Assembly: GCF_023653455.1 (NCBI RefSeq)
Contig: NZ_JAKEDR010000143.1
Coordinates: 1-9,194 of the forward strand
Source of the DNA: Paraclostridium ghonii
Lineage (GTDB): Bacteria; Bacillota; Clostridia; Peptostreptococcales; Peptostreptococcaceae
DNA length: 9,194 nt
Direction of reading: 5' to 3'
Below, piece by piece: positions 1 through 5,989 of the stretch. Below the pieces are notes generated by a model. It was given only the letters and a program-made list of their open reading frames with translations. It was not told where the DNA came from and did not search any database. The translations under genes were made by a program, and so were the position numbers. Numbering within the stretch: the first letter of the stretch is position 1; each line of letters opens with the position of its first letter.

Positions 1-68
1 ATATGATATATACAAGATATAAGTTAAATATTGTTAATATAAGAATACTATATAATTTACAACATTTA

Positions 69-85
69 TTTACAAAACAGTTACA
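69..85 (-). promoter_or_regulatory. Putative WalR (YycF) binding box
   Basis: Read on the minus strand this is TGTAAC, five bases, TGTAAA, an exact fit to the WalR consensus TGTWAH-N5-TGTWAH known from Bacillus and Staphylococcus. A further TGTAAA half-site lies at 56-61, but 7 rather than 5 bases away. WalRK controls peptidoglycan hydrolase genes in Firmicutes, and the next gene is such a hydrolase, so context supports the call. The box overlaps the proposed -35 at 81-86, so it could act in repression or in activation. Chance matches do occur in AT-rich DNA and the box is inverted relative to the gene. Confidence 0.5.
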
Positions 86-109
86 AAGTTGTGATATGAA
101 ATATATAAA
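81..109 (+). promoter_or_regulatory. Candidate sigma-A promoter of the wall hydrolase gene
   Basis: TTACAA at 81-86 (-35, 4 of 6) and TATAAA at 104-109 (-10, 5 of 6) are separated by the ideal 17 bases. This would give a leader of about 100 nt before the start codon at 218. An alternative TATAAT lies at 51-56, but its best upstream partner, TTGTTA at 31-36, is only 14 bases away. In such AT-rich sequence the assignment stays tentative. Confidence 0.4.
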
Positions 110-217
110 TACAAAAATGAAAATATCTTGTGTATTAGTATTTTATCCTACATAGGTTTCATCTATGAAAATAACACGTAAGAATACTTATGGTGAATTT
201 TTGGAGGGAAAAACATT

Positions 218-1522
218 ATGAAGAGAAAAATATTAGTACCAGTATTTGCATCATTTATGGCATTATCAATGAATGGGATAGCGCATGCAGACGATGCAAA
301 AGTTGAAAAAGTAACAGACGAAAAAGACATTAATGGAAATGGTGTAATAAATTTAAAAGATTTTGAAGAAGTAGACTTTAAAGTTGCAGTAGTTAAAGAT
401 GATGTAGCTGTAAAAGTAAGAAGCAAAGGATCAGTTCAAACTATAGCATATTCAGGAGAGAAGTTTAAAATAGTTGGAGAACAAGATGGATGGTATAAAG
501 TTCAGTTAGATGATGAAACTGAAGGATGGATAGCATCTAGATTTGTTGACGTAAAAGGTGCTGATGGTTACATAACAGCAGACAAAGTAAACTTAAGAAA
601 AGATGCTCATGTAGAGTCTGAGATAAAAGATAATTTACCAGCTGATACAAAAGTTGAAGTTTTAGGTGTTGAAGGTAACTGGATTAAAGTTAAAATTGGA
701 GACCAAGAAGGATTTATAAGAGACTTATATCTATCTGATAAGGCTCCAGTGGTAGAAGAAGATACTAAATCTGATGTTAAAGATCAAAATAATGAGCAAG
801 TATCTGATGAAAATCAAGCAACAAATAATGATACTACTAATAAAAATGATAATAACAATGCTGCTGAAAATGATAACAATACAACTGACAATGACAACAG
901 CAATGTAAATAATAACGAAAATAACGAAAATAAAAACGAAAACAAAAACAAAAACAATAACAATAACGAGAATAAAAACAATAACAATAACGAGAATAAA
1001 AACAATAACAATAACGAGAATAAAAACAATAACGAGAATAAAAACAATAACGAGAATAAAAATAATAACGAGAATAAAAATAATAACGAGAATAAAAACA
1101 ACAATAACAACAATAATAAAGAAGAGAAGCCAGCACCACCAGTTAGCAATTCGAATGCTGCTTCTAGGGTAGTTGGATTAGCTTCTGGTAAGATAGGATC
1201 TCCTTACGTTTGGGGAGCAGAAGGGCCTAATAGCTTTGACTGTTCAGGACTTACTTCATATGTATATAGACAGGTAGGAGTATCTTTACCAAGAACTTCA
1301 TCTGCTCAATATGGAGCTGGTAGATCTGTAAGTAAATCTAACTTACAACCAGGAGATTTAGTATTCTTCGCAACTAGTGGTGGAGGAGTAAGTCACGTTG
1401 GTATATATATTGGTGGAGGGCAAATGATTCACGCTCCAAAACCAGGGGACTCTGTTAAAACTACTAACATAAACTCTTCTTATTGGCAAGGTGTTTATGT
1501 AGGAGCTAAAAGAGTATTATAA
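218..1522 (+). CDS. Secreted SH3b-NlpC/P60 peptidoglycan endopeptidase with EF-hand loop and Asn-rich linker
   Basis: Probable secreted cell-wall hydrolase, 434 residues, that cuts stem peptides of peptidoglycan. Residues 1-24 form a signal peptide (MKRK, hydrophobic core, cleavage likely after AHA). Residues 37-48 (DINGNGVINLKD) match a calcium-binding EF-hand/dockerin loop. Two SH3b wall-binding domains follow at about 55-114 and 116-175. A linker at about 185-305 is almost entirely Asn, Glu, Lys and Asp, with tandem ENKNNN units. The NlpC/P60 domain occupies about 313-434, with catalytic Cys342 (DCSG), His393 (SHVGIYIGGG) and third polar residue His405 (MIHAP). GGAGGG at 203-208 lies 9 bases before the ATG, which supports the start. 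The gene stands alone, followed by palindromic repeats. A WalR-like box upstream suggests wall-stress control. The domain calls are secure; bond specificity and biological role are inferred. Confidence 0.93.
   Translation: MKRKILVPVFASFMALSMNGIAHADDAKVEKVTDEKDINGNGVINLKDFEEVDFKVAVVKDDVAVKVRSKGSVQTIAYSGEKFKIVGEQDGWYKVQLDDETEGWIASRFVDVKGADGYITADKVNLRKDAHVESEIKDNLPADTKVEVLGVEGNWIKVKIGDQEGFIRDLYLSDKAPVVEEDTKSDVKDQNNEQVSDENQATNNDTTNKNDNNNAAENDNNTTDNDNSNVNNNENNENKNENKNKNNNNNENKNNNNNENKNNNNNENKNNNENKNNNENKNNNENKNNNENKNNNNNNNKEEKPAPPVSNSNAASRVVGLASGKIGSPYVWGAEGPNSFDCSGLTSYVYRQVGVSLPRTSSAQYGAGRSVSKSNLQPGDLVFFATSGGGVSHVGIYIGGGQMIHAPKPGDSVKTTNINSSYWQGVYVGAKRVL
968..1105 (+). repeat. In-frame tandem repeats encoding the ENKNNN linker
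   Basis: Two 24-bp units (968-991, 992-1015; ENKNNNNN) are followed by four 18-bp units (1016-1033, 1034-1051, 1052-1069, 1070-1087; ENKNNN) and a last partial-matching unit at 1088-1105. Each begins GAGAATAAA. Unit lengths are multiples of three, so gain or loss of units changes linker length without a frameshift. The two latest 18-bp units share AAT AAT where earlier ones have AAC AAT, which suggests recent duplication. Confidence 0.9.
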
Positions 1523-1532
1523 TATAGGATTT

Positions 1533-1670
1533 AAAAGGATATAGTTTAAAACCCATAACTGCTTCGGAAAATATGTAAGTTTTACGTCATCAAAGCTGAA
1601 AAAATGCTTTGAAAATGTCGTCGAAACTTACATATTTTCCTTCGCTATCTGGTTTTTAATATATCCTTTT
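1533..1670. repeat. Long palindromic element (full hairpin copy)
   Basis: The left arm (1533-1582) begins AAAAGGATAT and ends ATATGTAAGTTT; the right arm (1624-1670) is its imperfect reverse complement, beginning AAACTTACATATTTTCC and ending ATATCCTTTT. Inside, CAAAGC (1591-1596) and GCTTTG (1606-1611) close a 9-base loop TGAAAAAAT. The whole 138 bp can fold as one hairpin with small bulges. A T-run follows (1667-1673), so it could also end transcription of the hydrolase gene. It has no coding capacity and no obvious transposase. The right half recurs at 1788-1855. Confidence 0.85.
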
Positions 1671-1676
1671 TTTATG

Positions 1677-1771
1677 CTATAAAAAGTGGAAGTGGAGCTT
1701 GAAAATGTCGCTAAAATCTATATATCAACCCTTCGCTAACTCAATTAAACCTGCTTTTTTAATTTTTATAG
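1677..1771. repeat. Degenerate half copy of the palindromic element
   Basis: This segment is bounded by a 9-bp inverted pair, CTATAAAAA (1677-1685) and TTTTTATAG (1763-1771). It carries CTTGAAAATGTCG at 1698-1710 and CCTTCGCTA at 1730-1738, two landmarks of the right half of the element at 1533-1670, in the same order. The matching left half is missing, so it looks like a diverged, 5'-truncated relative with different outer sequence. The hairpin, ending in T-rich sequence, may contribute to termination. Confidence 0.6.
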
Positions 1772-1787
1772 TAAGGAGGAAATATGA

Positions 1788-1855
1788 TTTGAAAATGTCG
1801 TCAAAACTTACATATTTTCCTTAGCTATCTGGTTTTTAATATATCCTTTTTTTAT
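1788..1855. repeat. Second half copy, near-identical to 1608-1675
   Basis: These 68 bases repeat 1608-1675 at a constant offset of 180 with two substitutions (1623 G/1803 A; 1643 C/1823 A). Weaker similarity extends a few bases further left. The copy contains the apex-side TTGAAAATGTCG and the whole right arm but no left arm of its own. The left arm at 1533-1582 could therefore pair with either right arm. The T-rich end at 1846-1865 lies just upstream of the pyrB promoter. Confidence 0.88.
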
Positions 1856-1876
1856 ATATTTTTTTATAAACTTATA

Positions 1877-1905
1877 TTGACATCATTTGTTAAAGGTGGT
1901 AAGAT
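1877..1905 (+). promoter_or_regulatory. Probable promoter of the pyr operon
   Basis: A perfect -35 TTGACA (1877-1882) is followed after 17 bases by TAAGAT (1900-1905), preceded by TG at 1897-1898 as an extended -10. Transcription would start near 1912, giving a leader of about 63 nt that contains the PyrR loop and the ribosome binding site and little else. This is one of the best-looking sigma-A promoters in the window. Confidence 0.75.
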
Positions 1906-1938
1906 TCTATAAAAGAAAAAAATAAAAATACTTTTAAA

Positions 1939-1958
1939 TTTAGTCCAGAGAGGCTAAA
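1939..1958 (+). promoter_or_regulatory. PyrR-binding RNA hairpin overlapping the pyrB translation start region
   Basis: AGTCCAGAGAGGCT at 1942-1955 matches the conserved PyrR-binding loop of Bacillus pyr leaders (UCCAGAGAGGCU). TTTAG (1939-1943) pairs with CTAAA (1954-1958), T1944 is bulged, and C1945-C1946 pair with G1952-G1953 around the AGAGA loop. The AGGAGG ribosome binding site begins at 1961, only two bases after the stem, and CTTTT at 1931-1935 could pair with AAAAG at 1958-1962. There is no room for an attenuator terminator between this site and the ATG at 1975. PyrR bound with UMP would therefore most likely block ribosome access. Confidence 0.85.
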
Positions 1959-1974
1959 AAAGGAGGATATATAT

Positions 1975-2901
1975 ATGAAATTAAAAGGAAGAAATTTAAT
2001 CCAACCAGAAGACTTTTCGGTAAATGAAATAGACGAAATTCTATCATTATCTCAAAATATAATCAATAATCCGTCAAGATACTCACGTGCTTGCGAGGGT
2101 AATTTACTAGCAACTTTATTTTATGAACCATCAACAAGAACAAGATTTAGCTTTGAAGCTGCAATGAATAGATTAGGTGGAAAGGTAATTGGCTTTTCAG
2201 AACCAAATTCATCATCAACAGCAAAAGGTGAAACATTAGAAGACACTATGGAAACAGTATCTTGTTATGCTGATGCCATAGTTATGAGACACCCAAAATC
2301 TGGTTCAGCTACACAAGCGTCAAGATTTGCTAGAGTCCCATTTATAAATGCAGGAGACGGAGGAAATCAACATCCAACTCAAACCCTTACAGATATTCTT
2401 ACAATAAAATCACTTAAAGGAAGTTTAGATAATCACACTATAGGATTGTGTGGAGATTTAAAAAATGGAAGAACAGTTCATTCACTAACAAAAGCTATGG
2501 CAAGATATAAAAATATTAAGTTTGTATTTATATCACCTAAAGAATTAGAAATGCCACAATACATAAAAGATGCTATAGCTGGTCATGAGTATGTAGAAAC
2601 TAACAATTTAGACGAAGTTATAGGAGAATTAGATATTCTTTACATGACTAGAATTCAAAGAGAAAGATTTGAAAGTCAAGAACAATATGAAAATCTTAAA
2701 GACTACTACATACTAACTGCACAAAAAATGTCAAAAGCTAAATCAGATATGTTAGTTATGCATCCACTGCCAAGAGTAAATGAAATAGATACAGAAGTAG
2801 ATAAAGATGAAAGAGCAGTGTACTTTGATCAAGCAAGATATGGAATGTACGTTAGAATGGCTTTAATAATGAAGCTTCTGGGGGTAGAAGCAAATGCATA
2901 A
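1975..2901 (+). CDS. pyrB: Aspartate carbamoyltransferase, catalytic chain
   Basis: Catalyses carbamoyl phosphate + L-aspartate to N-carbamoyl-aspartate, the committed step of pyrimidine synthesis; cytosolic, normally a trimer. The 308 residues match the usual length. Carbamoyl-phosphate binding motif STRT at 53-56 with SFEAAM after it; Ser81 and Lys84 in the mobile 80s loop (STAKGET), Lys84 at the same number as in the E. coli enzyme; Arg105; HPTQ at 133-136; Arg166; aspartate-side residues around Arg226-Arg229; MHPLPR at 262-267. AGGAGG at 1961-1966 sets the ATG. First gene of the pyr operon, under the PyrR-type leader. No pyrI regulatory chain follows: pyrC begins inside its last codons. 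Whether a distant pyrI exists cannot be told from this window. Confidence 0.97.
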   Translation: MKLKGRNLIQPEDFSVNEIDEILSLSQNIINNPSRYSRACEGNLLATLFYEPSTRTRFSFEAAMNRLGGKVIGFSEPNSSSTAKGETLEDTMETVSCYADAIVMRHPKSGSATQASRFARVPFINAGDGGNQHPTQTLTDILTIKSLKGSLDNHTIGLCGDLKNGRTVHSLTKAMARYKNIKFVFISPKELEMPQYIKDAIAGHEYVETNNLDEVIGELDILYMTRIQRERFESQEQYENLKDYYILTAQKMSKAKSDMLVMHPLPRVNEIDTEVDKDERAVYFDQARYGMYVRMALIMKLLGVEANA

Positions 2902-4069
2902 TATGCTTATAAAAAATGTTAACATGATTGATGCTAACATAAACTTCCAAGGTGATTTACTTATTGAAAATAGTAAAATTTCTAAAATAGATTCAAATAT
3001 AAAAATAAGTAATATTAAAGACATAAAAATTATAGATGGTAAAAACAAAATTTTAATGCCATCATTTATAGATTTACACACACATTTAAGAGATCCTGGA
3101 TTAACACATAAAGAAGATTTAGAAAGTGGGCAAAGAGCTTCGCTAAAAGGTGGATTTACAGTGCTTTGCCCAATGGCAAACACTAAACCAGCTTGTGACA
3201 ATGAAGAGGTAATGGAATATATATTAAATAAATCTAAAGAACTAGATTTATGTGATATAAAGCAAGTGTGTGCTATAACTAAAAATCTTGAAGGCGAAGA
3301 AATGATAGATATAGAAAAAATGAGAGGGTATACAGATTTATTTTCAGATGATGGATACACTCTTCATAATGAAAAAATAATGAAAGACTCTTTAAGTTTA
3401 TCTAAAGAGTTAAACTTTAAAGTTTTAACTCACTGTCAACCGGAGTTTGAAATAGTAAAAAGAGATTTAAACTTACTTAAAGAAGTTGGAGGAAACCTTC
3501 ACATATGTCATATAAGTTTAAAAGATACTTTAGATGAAATTAAAAAGTATAAAAATGATGGATATAAATTTACTTGCGAAGTTGGTCCACATCATATATT
3601 TGGATACGGATTAGAATATAAGGTCAATCCTTCTTTTGCAGAAGAAGAAGATATGAAATATCTAATACAAGGAATAAAAGATGGATATATAGATATGATA
3701 GGAACAGACCATGCTCCTCATACAAAAGAAGACAAAGAAAAAGGAGCTCCAGGAATATCTAATATAGAAGTAGCATTCCAAATGGTAAATAAGGTATTTA
3801 ACGAAAACAATATATCTTTAAACAAATTAAGTGAAATGATGAGTGCAAATCCTGCAAAACTTTTAGGCTTAAATCAAGGTTTAATACAAGAAGGATTAAG
3901 AGCTGATTTAGTTTTAATAGATACAGAATGTGAAGAAACTATAGACGTATCTAAGTTTGTATCAAAGGGTAAAAACAATCCATTCAATGGTCAAAAGGTT
4001 AAAGGGAAAGTAATGATGACAATAAGAGATGGAAAAGTTATGTATGACATAAAGGGGGGCCTTCAGTAA
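2894..4069 (+). CDS. pyrC: Dihydroorotase, class I
   Basis: Cyclises N-carbamoyl-aspartate to dihydroorotate; cytosolic zinc amidohydrolase. The metal ligands of class I enzymes can be placed: His62 and His64 ([10 protein letters not shown]), Asp153 (SDDG), His180 (LTHCQ), His206 (CHIS) and catalytic Asp272 (TDHAPH). Substrate-binding Arg66, Asn96 (MANTKP) and Asn245 are present. At 391 residues it is shorter than the roughly 425 of Bacillus PyrC, mainly because the stretch between the His180 and His206 ligands is about half the usual length; the usual NPPLR is NPSFA here. The ATG overlaps pyrB by 8 bases; GGGGG at 2880-2884 is its probable binding site. An in-frame ATG at 2903 is a less likely start. 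Function is secure; the compact loop is unusual. Confidence 0.95.
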   Translation: MHNMLIKNVNMIDANINFQGDLLIENSKISKIDSNIKISNIKDIKIIDGKNKILMPSFIDLHTHLRDPGLTHKEDLESGQRASLKGGFTVLCPMANTKPACDNEEVMEYILNKSKELDLCDIKQVCAITKNLEGEEMIDIEKMRGYTDLFSDDGYTLHNEKIMKDSLSLSKELNFKVLTHCQPEFEIVKRDLNLLKEVGGNLHICHISLKDTLDEIKKYKNDGYKFTCEVGPHHIFGYGLEYKVNPSFAEEEDMKYLIQGIKDGYIDMIGTDHAPHTKEDKEKGAPGISNIEVAFQMVNKVFNENNISLNKLSEMMSANPAKLLGLNQGLIQEGLRADLVLIDTECEETIDVSKFVSKGKNNPFNGQKVKGKVMMTIRDGKVMYDIKGGLQ

Positions 4070-4761
4070 TGTATAAGATTTTAGAAAATAAATATATAGG
4101 TGAAGATATGTATTTTATGAAAGTTGAAGGTAGTTTTGAAGCCAAGATGGGTCAATTCTATATGTTAAGAGCTTGGGATACATATCCACTACTTTCAAGA
4201 CCAATAAGTGTTCATGATGTAGATGAAAATAGTATGTCTTTCTTGTATAAAGTTGTAGGAGAAGGAACAAAAATATTTAGTAATCTAAAAGAAAATGATG
4301 AAATAAAATTAGAAGGACCTTATGGAAACGGATATGAAAAGGTAAAAGGTAAGGTTGCTTTAGTTGGTGGAGGAATAGGAATAGCCCCTCTTTACCTAGT
4401 AGCTAAAAATATAGAAAATTGTGATGCATATTTAGGATTTAGAAATGAATCTATACTACAAGAAGAGTATAAGTCAGTTTGCAATGAAGTACATGTTGCA
4501 ATAGGAGATACTTTTGTCACTGATATATTAGATGTAGAAAAATATGACTATATATTAACTTGTGGACCAACTCCTATGATGGAAAAGTTAGTAAAAATGA
4601 CAGAAGGAACTAACACGAAAATAATGGTATCATTAGAAAATCACATGGCATGTGGAGTAGGAGCTTGCTTAGTTTGTACTTGTAAAACTAAATTTGGAAA
4701 TAAAAAAACATGCAAAGATGGTCCAGTGTTCTGGGGAGAGGACGTGATATTTAATGACTAA
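4069..4761 (+). CDS. pyrK: Dihydroorotate dehydrogenase B, FAD/[2Fe-2S] electron-transfer subunit
   Basis: Passes electrons from the FMN of PyrD to NAD+, via a [2Fe-2S] cluster and FAD. The 230 residues show a ferredoxin-reductase fold: FAD-binding LLSRPISV at 41-48, GEGTKIFS at 64-71, EGPYGNGY at 82-89, nucleotide-binding VGGGIGIAP at 99-107, TCGPTPMM at 164-171. Cluster ligands are Cys195, Cys200, Cys203 and Cys215 (C-x4-C-x2-C-x11-C). An additional Cys205 lies nearby. It starts in a one-base overlap with pyrC (TAATG) behind AAAGGGGGG at 4051-4059, so translation is probably coupled. Being beside pyrD identifies the NAD-linked class 1B enzyme rather than a membrane quinone-linked one. Confidence 0.96.
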   Translation: MYKILENKYIGEDMYFMKVEGSFEAKMGQFYMLRAWDTYPLLSRPISVHDVDENSMSFLYKVVGEGTKIFSNLKENDEIKLEGPYGNGYEKVKGKVALVGGGIGIAPLYLVAKNIENCDAYLGFRNESILQEEYKSVCNEVHVAIGDTFVTDILDVEKYDYILTCGPTPMMEKLVKMTEGTNTKIMVSLENHMACGVGACLVCTCKTKFGNKKTCKDGPVFWGEDVIFND

Positions 4762-5656
4762 TTTAAGTGTTAAATTCGGAAATATAGAATTTAAAAATCC
4801 TTTAATTATGGCATCAGGAACTTTTGGATTTGGTAAAGAATATTCAGAGATTTATGATATAGAAAAGCTAGGTGGAATAAGTAGTAAAGGGCTTACGTTG
4901 GAAAAGAGAGATGGAAATAAGGGGATGAGAGTTTACGAAACTCCATCAGGGATGATGAATAGTGTAGGTCTTGAAAATCCTGGAGTTAAAGGATTTCTAG
5001 AAAATGAACTTCAGTTTTTTAAAGAATTAGATACGGTAAAAATTGCGAATTTAGGTGGAGGAACTCTAGACGATTATATAAAAGGAGTAGAGTTGTTAAA
5101 CGACCAGCCTATAGACATGATAGAGTTAAATATTTCTTGCCCAAATGTTAAGGCGGGAGGTATGGCTTTTGGAATAAAAAATGAAGTTGCAAGAGAAGTT
5201 GTAAGAGCTGTAAGAGCAAAAACAGATTTACCGTTAGTTGTAAAATTATCGCCTAATGCTGAGGATATAGTTGGTATGGCTAAAGTTTGCGAAGAAGAAG
5301 GTGCAGATGGAATATCTTTAGTAAATACTTTTAAAGCTATGGCTATAGATATAAACAAGAAAAAACCAGTATTTGAAAATGTATATGCTGGATTATCTGG
5401 ACCTGCTATAAAGCCTATAGCACTAAGAATGGTACATGAGGTTTGCAAAGCAGTAAATATACCTGTAATGGGAATGGGTGGAATTACTAATTGGAAAGAT
5501 GCTATAGAGTTTATAATGGCTGGAGCTACTTGCATACAAGTTGGAACTGCAAACTTTATAAATCCTAGAATTGGACTAGATATAATCAAGGGAATAGAAG
5601 ATTATATGGATAGAGAAGGAATAGAAAGTTTAGATGAAATAAGAGGAATAGTTTAG
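4754..5656 (+). CDS. pyrD: Dihydroorotate dehydrogenase B, FMN catalytic subunit
   Basis: Oxidises dihydroorotate to orotate on FMN; forms a PyrD2-PyrK2 complex in the cytosol. The 300 residues carry the class 1 signatures: MASGTFGFG at 19-27, Lys45 in SSKGLTLE, the [10 protein letters not shown] substrate region at 69-78, ELNISCPN at 124-131 with catalytic base Cys129 (cysteine is the class 1 choice, serine being class 2), VKLSPN with Lys164, NTF at 191-193, GLSGPAIKP at 213-221 and the FMN phosphate site GMGGI at 240-244. The ATG overlaps pyrK by 8 bases, with GGGGAGAGG at about 4734-4742 as ribosome binding site. Its stop codon abuts the first of two long palindromic repeats, which separate it from pyrE. 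Confidence 0.97.
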   Translation: MTNLSVKFGNIEFKNPLIMASGTFGFGKEYSEIYDIEKLGGISSKGLTLEKRDGNKGMRVYETPSGMMNSVGLENPGVKGFLENELQFFKELDTVKIANLGGGTLDDYIKGVELLNDQPIDMIELNISCPNVKAGGMAFGIKNEVAREVVRAVRAKTDLPLVVKLSPNAEDIVGMAKVCEEEGADGISLVNTFKAMAIDINKKKPVFENVYAGLSGPAIKPIALRMVHEVCKAVNIPVMGMGGITNWKDAIEFIMAGATCIQVGTANFINPRIGLDIIKGIEDYMDREGIESLDEIRGIV

Positions 5657-5792
5657 GTAATTTTAAAGAGGTCGCTTTGGATTAAGATTACTTGTTTCGG
5701 TCGCTAAAGACCTGAAAAGCGGTCTTTAACGCTTCATCAACAAGCAAATCTTAATCCTTCGCTAAGCTCATGTTAAAATTACTGAGGGTGAG
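5657..5792. repeat. Tandem palindromic repeat, copy 1
   Basis: Starts on the base after the pyrD stop codon. Outer arms GTAATTTTAA (5657-5666) and TTAAAATTAC (5773-5782) pair, then the GGATTAAGATT region (5679-5689) with AATCTTAATCC (5747-5757), then CTTGTT with AACAAG, and an apical stem CGCTAAAGACC (5702-5712) with GGTCTTTAACG (5721-5731) around TGAAAAGC. The whole is one long imperfect hairpin. Similarity to copy 2 continues about 10 bases past the palindrome (TGAGGGTGAG). CCTTCGCTA lies at 5756-5764. No T-run follows, so it is not a typical intrinsic terminator. Confidence 0.9.
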
Positions 5793-5809
5793 AAAAGAGA
5801 AAAAGAGTA

Positions 5810-5946
5810 GTAATTTTAAATAGATCGCTTTGGATTAAGATTACTTGTTTCAGTCGCTAAAGACCTGAAAAGCGGTCTTTAACGCTTCATCAACAAGCAA
5901 ATCTTAATCCTTTTGCTAAGCTCGTATTAAAATTATTGAGGATGAG
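5810..5946. repeat. Tandem palindromic repeat, copy 2
   Basis: Near-identical to 5657-5792 at an offset of 153, shifting to 154 after a one-base insertion in the CCTTTTGCTA segment (5909-5918, against CCTTCGCTA in copy 1). Other differences are scattered single substitutions, for example in the left outer arm and in GGATGAG against GGGTGAG. The apical stem is unchanged. The copies are separated by 17 purine-rich bases. The right end of this copy may supply the -35 of a pyrE promoter. Confidence 0.9.
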
Positions 5947-5963
5947 GAATATAAAACTATAAG
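5936..5963 (+). promoter_or_regulatory. Weak candidate promoter for pyrE
   Basis: TTGAGG (5936-5941, 4 of 6) at the edge of repeat copy 2 and TATAAG (5958-5963, 5 of 6) are 16 bases apart. Copy 1 has CTGAGG at the corresponding place, so only copy 2 has the T. If real, it would let pyrE be transcribed independently of the upstream hairpins. Confidence 0.3.
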
Positions 5964-5989
5964 TTAAAGACAGAGGAGAATATATAATT

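Noticed and set aside
157..170. Small palindrome TTTCATCTATGAAA in the leader of the hydrolase gene
   Set aside because: Six-base arms with a two-base centre in AT-rich sequence; too weak to call an operator or hairpin, and no riboswitch signature was seen in 110-217.
814..1149. Minus-strand frames rich in Leu/Phe or Tyr/Cys opposite the hydrolase linker
   Set aside because: They are only the reverse reading of the Asn/Glu/Lys tandem repeats.
1523..1860. Insertion sequence or CRISPR array
   Set aside because: No transposase frame, no target duplication recognised, and the repeats are palindromic with irregular spacing, without unique spacers of constant size.
2863..3360. Minus-strand frame opposite pyrC
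   Set aside because: No ribosome binding site or domain; pyrC is unambiguous here.
5793..5809. Remnant of pyrF between pyrD and pyrE
   Set aside because: The whole gap is explained by the two repeats and short purine-rich joints; no PyrF-like codons are visible.
5960..5989. Possible second PyrR loop before pyrE (GACAGAGGAGAA)
   Set aside because: Lacks TCC before and GGCT after the AGAG core; it is better read as the ribosome binding site.
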